Origin: Gymnopilus junonius
Taxonomy: Eukaryota; Basidiomycota; Agaricomycetes; Agaricales; Galerinaceae
Reading direction: 5' to 3'
Assembly (NCBI GenBank): GCA_015501075.1
Contig: JADNYJ010000019.1
Span: 310,001-374,000, forward strand
Length of the DNA stretch: 64,000 nucleotides
This document shows, one piece after another, positions 39,432 through 51,373 of the stretch. How positions within the stretch are numbered: the first letter of the stretch is position 1; each line of letters opens with the position of its first letter. The notes under the pieces are model-generated. The model did no database searches and was not told the DNA's origin. It was given only the letters and a program-made list of their open reading frames with translations. The translations under genes were made by a program, and so were the position numbers.

Positions 39432-40268
39432 TCATGGGGCGTCGATGATTTCGTGTTCGAATTGCAAGCCACTTTGTCCGCCCGTGTAGGTGGTAAATGC
39501 CTTGAGTTGAGATAAGTCCAAAGCTGGATCCAAACCATCAGCGATTGGCTGCAGAAGCATTGTCAAAGCAGGTTGTGCGAGGCGATGCGCCAGACGTTGG
39601 AGTCTAAGAGGATGCGGTTGATTACCCCCTTCTTCCTCTGATGCTATCAGTTCCACATGTAGCAACTCGAGGTCTGTTAAGTTAACGCAGCTTGTCATTA
39701 CTTCGATCGGTACATCAAGGAGTCGGTGGAGAGATAACGAAGTTATGGATGGACTGATGAAGGGCGGAAAGAAATGATCCAGGATAGACTGAGGCTCCTC
39801 AGTGACAAAGGATAGAGTTTCGTAGCCGTCATCTTCTTTCGTGTAGGCTTCTAATACGAATTTGCGAAGTGGCCTTTCGGAGGAAGATATTTTCTGCAAA
39901 ACAGCTATGAAGGTCGTACCTTCAGTAATCCATAAATATTCTTGGCCAGTGCAGTCAAGCCTGACCTCGACGTAATTGGCAATGCCGGAGTTGTGTTCCA
40001 AGATATCGAGCAAAAGCTGGACCTTCTCCTTATGTATTAGGGATTCTCCTCGAATGACAATAGACGAAAATATGTGTAGCTGAGAGCGAGGACGAAAGGA
40101 TCGACTGACTAGCGTATACTGCAGCAGATTCTCGCCGGACCAATTCCTGGACTCGGCAGCAACATGAACAATGATCTTATGGACTACTTCTTGAGACAGC
40201 TCGGGGACTGGAGATAAAGCATAAATCCAAGTGTCACTTCGCGATTGATTTTTCACCGACATTTTCAA
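39432..40268 (-). CDS. F-box/leucine-rich-like orphan protein
   Basis: An uninterrupted 278-codon frame. The N-terminal part has VPELSQEVVHKIIVHVAAES then LLQYTLVSRSFRPRSQLHIF, the F-box-like pattern typical of Agaricomycete orphan families. Weak leucine-rich segments follow (SITSLSLHRLLDVP, LTDLELLHVELIAS). It stops at 39432 after EHEIIDAP. The length is shorter than many relatives (400-600 residues), so it may lack a C-terminal part, but the frame is clean and has no intron. It is divergent from MVP1 (start codons 272 bases apart). A role as substrate adaptor in an SCF ubiquitin ligase is only a family-level guess. Confidence 0.7.
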   Translation of the reverse strand: MKMSVKNQSRSDTWIYALSPVPELSQEVVHKIIVHVAAESRNWSGENLLQYTLVSRSFRPRSQLHIFSSIVIRGESLIHKEKVQLLLDILEHNSGIANYVEVRLDCTGQEYLWITEGTTFIAVLQKISSSERPLRKFVLEAYTKEDDGYETLSFVTEEPQSILDHFFPPFISPSITSLSLHRLLDVPIEVMTSCVNLTDLELLHVELIASEEEGGNQPHPLRLQRLAHRLAQPALTMLLQPIADGLDPALDLSQLKAFTTYTGGQSGLQFEHEIIDAP

Positions 40269-40540
40269 TAGCGGCTCAGAAGTCGCGTAACAGTGCCAAC
40301 GCTAGAGTCTAGACCCGTAGACGAAGGAAATTTTCGAAGTACTTACTATTGGAAACTACGTAAAGACCAGAACTTCCAAGATATAAAATGCAGGTGTAAA
40401 TGGAATGTTTGCGAGAGGGGTTAAGAGAGGTGCCAAGTTACATCACTGACAGGAAACAACAAGGCCATACAGCTGAAGAGGAATACGAGCTTGGTTTCAA
40501 GCCGACTACGCACCGTCTAGGTGCTAAATCAGTCTCCACC

Positions 40541-43155
40541 ATGTTTAACGCTCCTCGGCCAGCCCAACGATACGTTGGTAATACCTCCAACGGGTTTGGA
40601 GCTAGTTTTGTGGACGAAAACCCGTTGTCGAGCTCAGTATATGATGACGGATTGGATCCATGGAGTGCTGCACCCAGTCCCACACCGACGCCTATGCCTC
40701 AGGCCCAAATTCTGTTTTCAGTGCGGTTATAGGTCGGTTATACACCTGTTATGTATCAGCTTCGTTTTATTTACAGATATCGTTAGCGGATGCAACGGTC
40801 CCAACTATATATCATCGCGCATATGCCGCGGTCGATCCAAATAACACAGGGGAGACATCAGTTAATTCACTGTCTCGTGTGCTCAGCACGTCATCACTTC
40901 CTGCTAGTACCATTGACAAGGTAAGAACTTGCAGTTTTCAAAGACGAAGGTTCGCTGACCGTGGAACCCAAGATTGTTAACCTTGTTAGCTCTCGTCCCA
41001 GGGTGTCGAAACTCGAATTCTTCGTCGCTTTAGCCCTTGTCGCTCTCGCACAGTCAGGAAAAGGTGCGTGGCACAATATTGATGTCATTCTCTTCATTAA
41101 TTCTCCGTAGATGTGAGCATTGAGCAAGTTGCTGCACTGTCGTCTCAAAATACCCTACCTGAACCAACGCTTGACCTTGACCACCTTCAACCATCCCTCT
41201 CAGCAATCACGTCTCCATTACCTACTTCGAGAAGAAATACCAGCCAGCCTATCCTTCGAGCCCCTCTGCCTGCTTATTCCTCTGAAGACCCTTGGAATTC
41301 GAATCCTCGCTTCGCAAGTGTTCCTTCTAATTCAGGATTCGCTGGTGGTGTCGATGGCATGCCGAATGGTGCCACTTCGAATCTCGCTGGGACTGGGTTA
41401 CCAAATGAATGGTGGAAGAAGCAGGAGAGCATCAGAGTTAGCATTTTGGGACAGCAGGGCTTTATCCTGAACAGGTATACCGTATATGAGATTGTTTCTG
41501 ATGTAAGTTGGTATACAGCCCTATTATGCTGTCGAATCTTGCTTCATATCCGCACAGCGCAGACCGCACTCCGTCACCCGTCGATATTCCGAATTTGTTT
41601 TCCTTTGGGACGTTCTTGTACGCCGTTATCCATTCCGTCTTTTTCCGCATTGCCTCCAAAGCGAGTAGGAGGTAAGTTTATGTACTGCTCTATCAAGGTA
41701 TCTGGCTGACCATCGTGCAGCCGATGAGCAATTCTTGGAACAGAGGAGGTAAGACAAATGATACTCGATGCGTATTACAGCTCACATTTGACTTTTCAAA
41801 GACGAGGCCTAGCAAGAGCTCTCAATTTTGTTGTGTAAGTAACTGTTATTTTTATGATTCCATATATGTACACTTATATCTATTTGTTTAGTAACCATCC
41901 TATAATCAAAGAAGATGGTGTATTAGCTGTGTTTTTGAGTGAGCCATCCCTTGAAACATGGCGGAAACAATCTGCCATCACTCTGGAGGAAGAATCTGCT
42001 TCACGGCGAGTCGACAGAGTAGAGGAGATGGGTATTCCAAGCGACTTGGAAGATAAACTTGCGTAGGAATTCAAGAACCTTCTTTAGAACTCATTCTAAC
42101 TTCACGCGGACAGGACGATACGGGGTAAAATCCCATCTCTTATTGAACAGTGGCAACGGATTTGCATACTTGCTGAGCGCATAATCAAAAGACGCGAAGC
42201 AGCTGCGGTACGAACACCTCCAGCTCTACGTCGTGCCTTTCTGCCGACTCACTTGACATTACCGGAACTTTCTCCTTCTTCAACGACTTCCTCTCTTGTT
42301 GGCTCTCAACCTTCAATGACTGGATCGCTTACACAATCCTTTTTGGGATTCAACGTCGCCTTGGCCACCAATGCTGAACCACAGGGCGATCTCGCAAGGT
42401 TGACAAATACTCTTCGTGCGGTTGTCGAAGTCAGTGAACCGTGCTGGAGAGGGGATGATTGTGAACTATCTAATGGCGTACGCTCCGGATTGGAACAATT
42501 TGCTGCACATACACAGCGACATTCAGAGCTATCAGAATCGCGGGTGAGTCGGTTGTTGTTTATCAGCCCCGACGTTAGAGTATTAATGCAACTATAGTCA
42601 CAGACCTTGCAAGATACTACGCTAGAATCTATCAAGGCATGTTCTAGCATCATTGGCACTTTCCGTTTCACATGCTAAAATCTCTGATTTTTTAATTTAC
42701 AGGCACAACGCGATTTGTATATCGCTACTCGAGATCTGTTTGTTCGCCACGACAGACTTTCCATCGATCAAGTAGAACGTCTGAAGAAAAGGGTAGAAAC
42801 AACCTCTGTCAAACTGGATGGAATCCGGACTGCTCAGAAGGAAAACTGGCAACAAGAGGTGGAACGGTTGGCTGCCATGATTGAGAAAGACCAAGCAACC
42901 ATCGCTGCTCAGCTTAGTCGACGTGTCTTCATACGCGTTTGGTCCGTCATTTCTGCCTGAATTCGTGCTTGAGCTGATTTATTGTTATATAATAGCATGT
43001 GGCATGAACTCCGAGTAATTTTACACAACCGAGAAAATACGCTTCTCACTCAAGCAGCGAAGAACTTTGCTCGCGAGGAACATGAATACTCTGAGAATAT
43101 TGCTAACAATTGGGAGTCCCTGCTGGAAGCTGTGGAGGTTATGCCCTTCGAATGA
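40541..43155 (+). CDS. MVP1: Sorting nexin Mvp1 (PX-BAR, SNX8 type)
   Basis: Endosomal sorting nexin for retrograde recycling and vacuolar sorting. The start at 40541 (CCACCATG context) gives MFNAPRPAQRYVG, a conserved Mvp1 N-terminus; an upstream in-frame ATG at 40400 is less likely. An EH-like region follows (IYHRAYAAVDPNNTGETS, VSKLEFFVALALVALAQSGK). The PX domain has SILGQQGFILNRYTVYEI, RRYSEFVFLWDVLVRRYPFR, LFPALPPKRVG and RARALNFV-like sequence (GLARALNFVV), then HPIIKEDGVLAVFLSEP. The BAR part is helical (ELSPSSTTSS linker, ARLTNTLRAVVEVSE, VERLAAMIEKDQATI) and ends LLEAVEVMPFE-stop. About ten introns; the last uses a GTCCGT donor. The total is near 690 residues. Confidence 0.9.
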
Positions 43156-44384
43156 AGAACTCTCAAGCAGATTGTTGCGCAACATTTGTAAAGTATGACG
43201 ACCATTTTCTTATGACGACCATTATATTTTTTCTGTTTATGACCCTTCAATATCACGGAACCTCTTTGCAACTTCTTACTTGTCGAAAAAGTTTCTTGGC
43301 GCCCAACGGCTGAGATGGACCCCAACTTCATGCAACTATTTTGTCATGGGCCTTCACGCCTTGAGAGAACGCACGCGTACGTTCTGGAAGGGTTCGAGTG
43401 GCGGGCTATGCCAACAGTTTTGTTGAAGTTTCAAACAATGAACAATGGACTGCAGCGCCCCGCGACCATGTGACTGCTGTGTATTTAACAGGCCCCTTTT
43501 TTGCCACCCCTCCCACAGCATCTTATCCTCTCCTCTCCTCTCGCCTCATCTCTTCTCCTCTTATCACACCTCAGATTTTCCTCATCATCGATCTGGGGCT
43601 GTCTGTGAGCTAACGACTTTGCTTGTGTTGTATCGGGCTGTTAAGATCTTGTTCTGGAATCTGGGTAGCACACACTGGCACTGCTGTGTGCCACACAATC
43701 TCGCTGAGTGTTTCTGGTTTCGAGTGACCCTCTGTCCTATGGTTTATATCCTTAGGCTATTCTGAGATAATATCTGAAGCTTCACCCTCTGTTTTCCTCT
43801 GTACATTGCGTCGACACCTGCCTTCGAGCTCCGCGGCTGCCCAACTCATCTCCAAACGACAAGGCCTGGCTGCGACTATTTCAAGGACCTGTAAATTTTC
43901 TGTGCTTCATTTCTATGGTCTGGATATTCATGCGTCTAGTATCTTCGCGAGTATATTTGTTGTTTTCTTGATTGTTAGGAAATCTTGTCAGAGACGTCAT
44001 GTATGCATTCTCTCCTTTCCTTCTGTGCTTCGTTTCTAGTTTTTCCGAGACTGTCGCTCTACACATTGTGGATTTTTGAAAAGCTTTGTACCACCAGCCG
44101 CCATCCCCGAAATCCTTCTCGTCTCTGTCAACGTTCACAGCCTGTTATCCCATGTTCTTGGTCTCAGTCCAACGTCGTGACTGGCTCTGTTCTACTCAAG
44201 TTTGCTCCTTAAATTCCTCTCTGACGCAGTCTTCGTTTCTTCCCTACATTCTCGTCTTATGCTTCACAGCCTGGGTTTACTTCAACTTGACTTGACCGTT
44301 GTATATGAACAGTGTTTGGCTTTGAATGTCTTCCGTCTTTCGCGTTCCATATACTGTTTCCATGTCGCCTGTGTTGCGAATTAG
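43156..44384. other. Spacer downstream of MVP1 with promoter-like region
   Basis: A TATTTAA box at 43482-43488 is followed by a CT-rich tract to about 43575, suggesting a transcription start. Short open frames up to 44.38 kb are poor. They may be a long 5' leader of the small spliced candidate at 44385, or a non-coding transcript. Confidence 0.35.
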
Positions 44385-44628
44385 ATGACGTTTGCGTCAT
44401 GCCTGTCTCTTTCCTAATCTAAACGGCTTTCTCTCGCTCACGTAGTGGCGGATCGTGGGTGATTCGAATTAAGTATTTTCTTCGTATAGCTCTACAGGAG
44501 GCATTGACGAAGCATTTAGGGGGCCTGCGGGGTGGGCGGCCCCGGTGAGTACATTCCTTACAACTTTGGGCGGCATGTTCTGACAACCTTATACTCTTTC
44601 GCAGGGACAGTCGGTGTCGACCATGTGA
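44385..44628 (+). CDS. Candidate spliced micro-protein, about 27 residues
   Basis: Not recognised. ATG-AC at 44385 can be spliced (44390-44489, acceptor CGTATAG) to the frame STGGIDEAFRGPAGWAAP. This frame ends exactly at a strong donor (GTGAGT, 44545) whose intron finishes TTTCGCAG at 44604 and continues in frame GQSVSTM-stop. A 9-base microexon within the first intron is possible. The middle exon has clear protein-like composition and the 60-base intron is convincing. The start and the frame of the last exon are uncertain, because another frame of the last exon also stays open for about 40 codons. Confidence 0.3.
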
Positions 44629-45169
44629 AGCCTTTCTTCATGATACGGCGTTCGCCTTGTTGGACTTCGATGGGCAACGCAATTTTGAAGTCTATTTGCA
44701 ACGACGACGTGTATTTGAGTTAGTGGCACAGTGATCATATGAGGTCAGCATATGTCCCCTGCGTTCAAACTGGCCACTTTCACCGTACGGAACACTTGGA
44801 ATAAGTTTCCAAATATAAGGACTGTCAGAAAGACACTGCCAACTAAGTGTAGAGCTTTGGAAGGCTCTTCGATAAGATCCCCTTGTTCGTTTCCCGACCA
44901 AGCAATAATTAAGATGGAAGTGATCGAAAACGGTATGGACCTGCGTGAGTTCAATGAACTTTTTTGTCATTCAAGAGAATAAAATATCTCTGCCAGATGA
45001 GTGACATGATTGAGAATATTAGTGACACTCAGAAGTCCAACGATTTTTTTCTCTTGAGACACCGAGATGCCTGGTTAGTTGGGGGGTCAGGGTGGGATCG
45101 AGCACAGTGAGGTCAAGGGTCATACCTCTATCCATCTACTCCTGAATGCTACACTGTCTACATTGAGCC
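44629..45169. other. Spacer
   Basis: About 540 bases. Overlapping frames on both strands at 44.7-44.98 kb are shadows of each other without family resemblance. The right end is the 3' side of the minus-strand membrane protein. Confidence 0.4.
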
Positions 45170-45720
45170 TCAAGCTGATATAAAAAACACTGTTAATGAG
45201 ACCACTCCCATGGCCACCAAATATGAGAGCGGCGAGCACAGAAGTGCGGGCCATAAAGCATCCCATGACACCTCCGATTTGGGGTAACGAAATAGACAAC
45301 CTGACGAAGTATCAATAATGAGTATGCGAATTCATGATACTCAAGGAAATAATAATTACGATACTATGAGAGTACAAGAAGTGCACACCAGGGCCCACTG
45401 ACGTTTCAAGTCGGAGAGGACTTTTGGCCATCGGTAGTAACCTTCGAGAGACACAAGGTCCTGGTACTGGCTTGCATCCTGAGTACCAAGCTCGACGGCA
45501 GTCGGCGGCGCAAAGCGCATATAGTTGTAGTACAGTGGAAGGCCGCCAAATGTATAGGCCCCAACAATGAGGTAAGTAGTAATGACGTACGTAGTAGCGT
45601 CTCCGTATTGTCGATGCCTGATCAGAATAAATTGTCAGCCCATTGCATGCTCTCGTACATAAGTACGCATGAATACCTTATGTTTTCAGAGAACTGCTGT
45701 GAGATGTATAAAAGTCGCAT
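45170..45720 (-). CDS. Small putative membrane protein, unknown
   Basis: Not recognised. The start at 45720 gives MRLLYISQQFSENIR, joined by an intron ending TGATCAG to HRQYGDATTYVITTYLIVGA, then YTFGGLPLYYNYMRFAPPTA and VSLEGYYRWPKVLSDLK. The second intron (donor GTCAGT, acceptor TTCGTCAG) leads to a hydrophobic exon ending VVSLTVFFISA-stop at 45170. A different acceptor would read the same exon as VMGCFMARTSVLAALIFGG and stop at 45120. Either way two hydrophobic segments are present, and the total is about 125 residues. The middle exon is the best supported. More exons may exist upstream; the minus-strand frames at 45.7-46.1 kb are not convincing. Confidence 0.45.
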
Positions 45721-46421
45721 TGTGTTGCAGTTGAATGGACATACCGCAGAGAGCAGAAAATGGCAACTACTAGCTTGACTTTATACATTACGAAGAATTG
45801 AATTTGTTGATGTAAAAGCTCAGGACAAGGGGCTGTCCGGCCTCCAGCACCAGTGACAAAATCTCTAGATACCAAAGAAAACTCGAATGGCGTGCAGGAT
45901 TTGACCATCAAGGACATGGACACCCAGTGGAGATTGAATGTAGGACACTTTCATGGAGGTTTAGGCTGTGCAAAGTCGACAAATTATCCGAATCGGTACG
46001 AGTACAAAAAGGACGATTGAGATCCGGATGCACAGAACAAATGTCAAGAAGGCAAGGCCTGCTTGAAGGCGGGCCACATCCAAGCCAATTCAAATCATAA
46101 CGACTTGTCTTCCTCGGTGACACTTCTTGAGCAAATAGTCTCTGATGGACCTCTGCCAGTGGTTATTGTTTCCCGAAGTAACTTTGATTCTGGACGCGTG
46201 AGTAGATCGAAATCTTGGCTGGATCCATTTGTCTTTCCCCTTGCATCGGTGCTCCTGTGTTAAACTTGGTCTCCCGCAGTCAAAGTAGAACAATACAGAG
46301 GAAAGGCTTCCTTAGATGTGTAGAGTGGTTTGAAAGCAAAGCTGAGGCAGGATTGTTATATCGAGTTACAGCTCTTTTCGATTCTATACGGAATCGCAAT
46401 TCGTTTTTTCCTGGCCCCACC

Positions 46422-46442
46422 TGACGTGATGTCATCACGTCA
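46422..46442. promoter_or_regulatory. 21-base palindrome with CRE half-sites
   Basis: Two 10-base arms around one central base form a perfect palindrome: TGACGTGATG on the left and CATCACGTCA on the right. Each arm holds a TGACGT bZIP (ATF/CREB-type) half-site, suggesting a bZIP binding site. Confidence 0.5.
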
Positions 46443-47068
46443 ACAAACAGATTTGGTCTTGCCGGCCAGCGGCGACTCCGGCATTACGGCTTGTCATATT
46501 CGCCCTTGATTCGCCCTCAGTTTCCTTCCGTTCCGTAGCTCTTCCTCCCTCTTTTTCCCCTTAGGAATGAGAGAGTATTGTATAAAAATATACCTATGAT
46601 TATATTATATACCATTGGGCATTTTTTGCTGTCAAATTCAGCCTACCATACATGCTTTGAAATTGAAACTCTTAGCAGCCGTGACTTCGAATGCAGGGAC
46701 ATTTACTTATGACTATGGATGTGATTGAAAGCATCTTGTCATCCACGTAGTGCATCGGGAGAGTACCCACAGGTTTATATTGAGATTTTATGGTTGCTAG
46801 AGGTTTAGTATTCCTATCCAACTTCATTCCTGCAGGTGCAAATGATAATATTTCTTGTCTTTAGACATCTTATGAACTCTCAGAGGAGATAAAAAGCCAA
46901 TATTTTATAGCTGACACATTTAAATTACTAGTATACAGATATATACATTGCTAAGTATGGCATTCAGTGTGAGGGAGGCGCAACAGGCAGACTATATACG
47001 GTTTCGAGCAGGAGCAGGAGGGGGATGTTGCCGAAGGTGCGCCGTACATCACCTGACCTTTGCCGTGG

Positions 47069-47076
47069 TGACGTCA
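47069..47076. promoter_or_regulatory. Perfect CRE octamer TGACGTCA
   Basis: The consensus ATF/CREB palindrome TGACGTCA lies about 245 bases upstream of the KRE33 start codon. It could be a bZIP regulator site; a single octamer can also occur by chance. Confidence 0.4.
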
Positions 47077-47319
47077 GGGGTTGAGCAAGAAAAAAAAGAA
47101 CCGCGATTCCGTATCGAATTGAAAAGAGCTGTAACGGGCCACAAGCCAGTGAGGAAATTGGCCTGCTAATGGAGCTTGCTTTTTATAAGCAAGAGAAAAA
47201 TCCGTTCTAATAATCTAATTTAAGCCGTGGGAATACCGATCAAAAATTTGCGTCCCCCCTGTATACGCCTGTGATTCGCCTGGGACGCGACGACTGAGCG
47301 CTGAGCCAGATATTCGAAA

Positions 47320-50300
47320 ATGCGTAAACAGCTGGATCCTCGCATACCGACTCTCATCAGTAACAACGTCAAAAAGAACCACAGGTCGTTCATAGTCCTT
47401 GTTGGTGACAAAGGTCGTGATCAGGTCTGTCAATTCTCCATTAATATTATTCGTAAATGTCTGAAATGTTCTTTTTTCTTCCCTGGTAGATTGTAAATCT
47501 TCATTTCTTGCTATCTCAGGCACGGGTTTCCGCACGTCCTTCTGTATTATGGTGTTACAAAAAAGAATTGGGCTTCACTAGTCACCGGAAGAAGAGAGAA
47601 GCCAAAATCAAAAGGGATGTCAAGAGGGGGATCCGTGAAGCAAATGAGCAGAATCCTTTTGAAATCTTCGTTACGGTGACTGACATCCGTTATACGTGCG
47701 TCCACTGTTATCTCTATCGATATTTACTATCTGACCAATTTATCTTCTCCAATCTGCTGACTCTTTAATTGAATGCATTCTTTAACCTCTGCAGCTATTA
47801 CAAGGAGTCACACAAAATCCTAGGAAACACGTACGGAATGTGTGTCCTGCAAGATTTTGAGGCAATAACCCCCAATCTTCTCGCTCGGACTATTGAAACG
47901 GTGGAAGGAGGAGGGCTTGTCGTATTGCTTCTGAAGACCATGACGTCCCTCAGGCAATTGTATACCATGGCAATGGTGCGTGTTCTCGATTACATTGACA
48001 ATGGTGATATAATCTGACCCACTGGTATAGGACGTGCACGCAAGATATCGCACTTCCTTTCATGACTCTGTTATAGCAAGATTCAACGAACGGTTCATCT
48101 TATCCCTTGGTTCATGTCCTGATTGCCTAGTCCTCGACGATGAACTCAATGTACTGCCCATTTCACGTGGAAAGGATATAATACCGTTGTCCGATACAAC
48201 GGGCAAGGGAAAGGAAACCGATCCTTCCGAGTACCAACTACGGGAACTAAGAGAATCGTTAGCGGACACCAAGCCAGCAGGAGACCTCATCAAGCTTGCT
48301 AAAACTATTGACCAGGCACAAGCTATTCTCACATTTATCGACGCCATTGCCGAAAAAACTCTTTCCTCTACTGTCACGCTCACTGCTGCGAGAGGACGAG
48401 GTAAAAGTGCCGCCCTTGGTCTGGCTATTGCTGCTGCTTTAGCACATGGTTATGCCAATATTTTCGTCACGAGTCCTAGCCCAGAGAACTTAAAGACATT
48501 ATTTGAATTTGTATTCAAGGGTTTGGACGCCCTTGGCTACGAAGAACATTTGGATTATGATATTGCAGTTGCCCAGCGCCTGGGCGAGAATAAGGAGGAG
48601 TCTGGCAAGTCAGTTGTGAGAGTGAATGTGTTCAGGGATCATCGGCAAACCGTTCAGGTATGTTGATTTGCGTGTTCAAAATTGTTTTCCATGAGTTGAC
48701 GCATGTTCAACGCAGTATATCCAACCTCAAGATGCCCATGTTCTAGGACAAGCCGAATTGGTCATCATCGACGAAGCCGCCGCGATTCCATTACCTCTAG
48801 TCCGCAATCTCATCGGTCCTTACCTTGTCTTCCTTGCATCAACAATAAATGGCTACGAAGGGACTGGCCGTTCACTTTCTTTGAAGCTCATCCAACAACT
48901 TCGCGAAAGCACAAGGCCTTCCCTGACCAGGGAAGTTGCCCCTGGCAAGGAGAAGGAAGAGTCGGCAACGACCGCTGCCTCATCTAGCAAAAAACCCACG
49001 ATCAAGGGCCCTCCAAAATCTCGGACTCTGCGGGAAATCAAGCTGGAAACGCCTATCCGTTATTCAGCTGGTGACCAAATCGAAAAGTGGCTCAACAATC
49101 TACTGTGTCTAGATGCCACAATCCTTCCTCGCTCTAACGCACAAGGATGTCCACACCCCTCAACTTGTGAACTGTTCTACGTGAGCAGGGATACACTGTT
49201 CAGCTACCACCCCGCTTCCGAAAGTTTCCTCCAACGCATGATGGCCTTGTACGTTGCGTCGCACTACAAGAACCAGCCGAACGATCTCCAACTCCTATCC
49301 GACGCTCCTGCTCATCATCTCTTCGTTCTTCTTCCACCAATAAAAGACGATGAAACTCATCTGCCTGAGCCACTTGTAGTCTTGCAAGTCGCTTTGGAAG
49401 GCCAGATCAGCAAGGACGCTATCTTGGAAGGGCTGGGTCGTGGGATGAGAGCTGGTGGTGATATGATACCTTGGTTAATTTCTCAGCAATTCCAGGAGAA
49501 TGGGTTTGCGAAGTTGAGCGGTGCCAGAGTTGTGAGAATTGCTTGTCATCCTGACTATGCCAGTGTACGTGTTCGTTGCAGTCGGCTATTGATACCTTTG
49601 TCTTATGCCTATTGTTGCACAGATGGGCTATGGCTCCAGAGCACTTCAAGCATTAAATTCGTTCTATAGCGGAGAATATTTCAACCTCGACGAATCATCC
49701 AAACCAGAAGTACACTATCCAAACCCCTCCAATATTGACCCTGTACGTTTCTCAGCGTTAAAAGTGTTGATTCTCATCGTCTTTTCCTCTAGAACGCCAA
49801 CCTGCTCGAAGAAACGCCGACAGTACGAGCGCCATCCGCCATGCCTCCATTACTCCAGCGCCTCACAGAACGTAAGCCCGAGAACTTGGATTACCTAGGT
49901 GTATCTTATGGATTGACGCCTCAATTATTACGGTGAGTACTTTTTTCTCTTGAACATGTTTCTTCATCTCAATGTTTTGACCAGGTTCTGGAAACGCGCT
50001 GGCTATGTTCCCTTATACCTCCGTCAAACAACAAGTGAATTGACGGGCGAGCATACCTGTGTAATGGTCCGGGGTCTGAATAGCTCTCTTGAGGATGAGA
50101 TGGGTTGGCTGCATGAATTTGCGAAAGGTTTGTAAATTTGTCGTGTGCTATCATTCTTCTGTTTAACATTTTCTTTAGATTTCAGACGACGGTTCATCAC
50201 GTTGCTTTCTTATAAGTTCCGTGAATTTGGCAGCGTAACAGCCTTGAGCATTCTGGAAGCTGCTGATCGGGGCATCAAAGACGAGACGGAGGACACAGGT

Positions 50301-51239
50301 ACTGTAAAATTCTTATTTTCGTGATACTTTCTTTCGACTTATCTCTGTTTGCAGAACTGTCACCGCAAGAGCTCGCTATGCGATTCACGCCTTTCGACCT
50401 CAAGCGTCTGGAATCATACGCGAATAACATGCTCGACTACCACGTCATTCTTGACTTGATGCCAGCTGCTGCTGAGCTATATTTCCAGAAACGACTTGGG
50501 TCGGGAGCTAGCAGCAGTGAAGGTCAGAATGGAGAAGGACCTGTCAGGTTGACAGCTGTACAAAGCGGCATTTTGTTGGCACTGGGTTTGCAGCGGAAAA
50601 CGATAGAGGAGATAGAGGTGCGGCCGACTTTCGTTATCCATGCAGATTTACTAATGAACAAACTTCCGCGATCTGTGTAGGCTGAGCTGCAACTCCCAGT
50701 ATCGCAAACTTTAGCTCTCTTCGCAAAGATCTTACGGAAGATCAGTAAACGTCTTATCGACATCCGAAAAACTGCCATCAGTGCAGAACTTCCTCAGGCT
50801 AATGCAAAGGTTGCATCTTTTGCCGCCTCATCTTCAAGGGTGGAAGGGGGCTCTGGGCTCCCTATTAGCGCTGATAATGTGGCGACAAGTATGGTTGAAG
50901 AGTTGAACGAGGCTGGCACTGAAGTGACGAATGCGATGAAAGAAAGACAAAGAGAAATGCTGGGCGCGTTGGATCTGAAAAAGTGAGCGTTTTCAGCTTC
51001 GTTTGTCCTATGGTCGTCTCATGTGTGTGTTGACTAGATATGCGATAGATAATACGCAAGTAGATTGGAGTCTTGCTGAAGTCCAGGTGGCAAATCCTGG
51101 AAAGTCGACTGTCGTCAGTGTTAAAACCAGTGTCTCTGCTGGACAGAAGAGGAAGGCCGAGGAGCCTGCAAATGTACCAAAGTCGAATGGAAGCAAGGAA
51201 AAGAAAACAAGGCGGAGTACGAAGAAACCAAAGCATTAG
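47320..51239 (+). CDS. KRE33: RNA cytidine acetyltransferase Kre33/NAT10
   Basis: Nucleolar ATP-dependent enzyme making N4-acetylcytidine in 18S rRNA and, with an adaptor, in tRNA; needed for 40S maturation. The start at 47320 gives MRKQLDPRIPTLISNNVKKN. Exons add SFIVLVGDKGRDQ and CYYKESHKILGNTYGMCVLQ, then the helicase part with Walker A (TAARGRGKSAALGLAIAAAL) and a Walker B-like LVIIDEAAAIPL. The acetyltransferase part has LSGARVVRIACHPDYAS joined to MGYGSRALQALNSFYSGEY. It is followed by FWKRAGYVPLYLRQTTSELT and GEHTCVMVRGL. The C-terminus is a Lys-rich nucleolar-type tail (KKTRRSTKKPKH-stop). About eleven short introns, and the total is near 1,050 residues, as expected. It is convergent with COQ3, with a 134-base gap. 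Confidence 0.94.
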
Positions 51240-51373
51240 TGTATATATTATCTCTGTAGTTGGTCACTTTCGCTAATCTCTCTTTGGGGATCTTTGGATA
51301 ACACTTTGGCGCAAGCAAGCAAATGAACACCTTTATTGCGTTGGATTGCGTACCCAAAACATGTAGTTACACT

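Larger units (their letters stand above)
45721..47319. other. Spacer with CRE-like sites, upstream of KRE33
   Basis: About 1.6 kb between divergent genes. It contains two TGACGT-type palindromes, annotated separately, and AT-rich stretches (46.57-46.70 kb and 46.85-46.95 kb). No supported coding frame. Confidence 0.45.

Noticed and set aside
40400..40540. Upstream in-frame ATG for MVP1
   Set aside because: The 47 extra residues are unlike the family, while 40541 has a CCACCATG context and the conserved MFNAPRPAQRY start.
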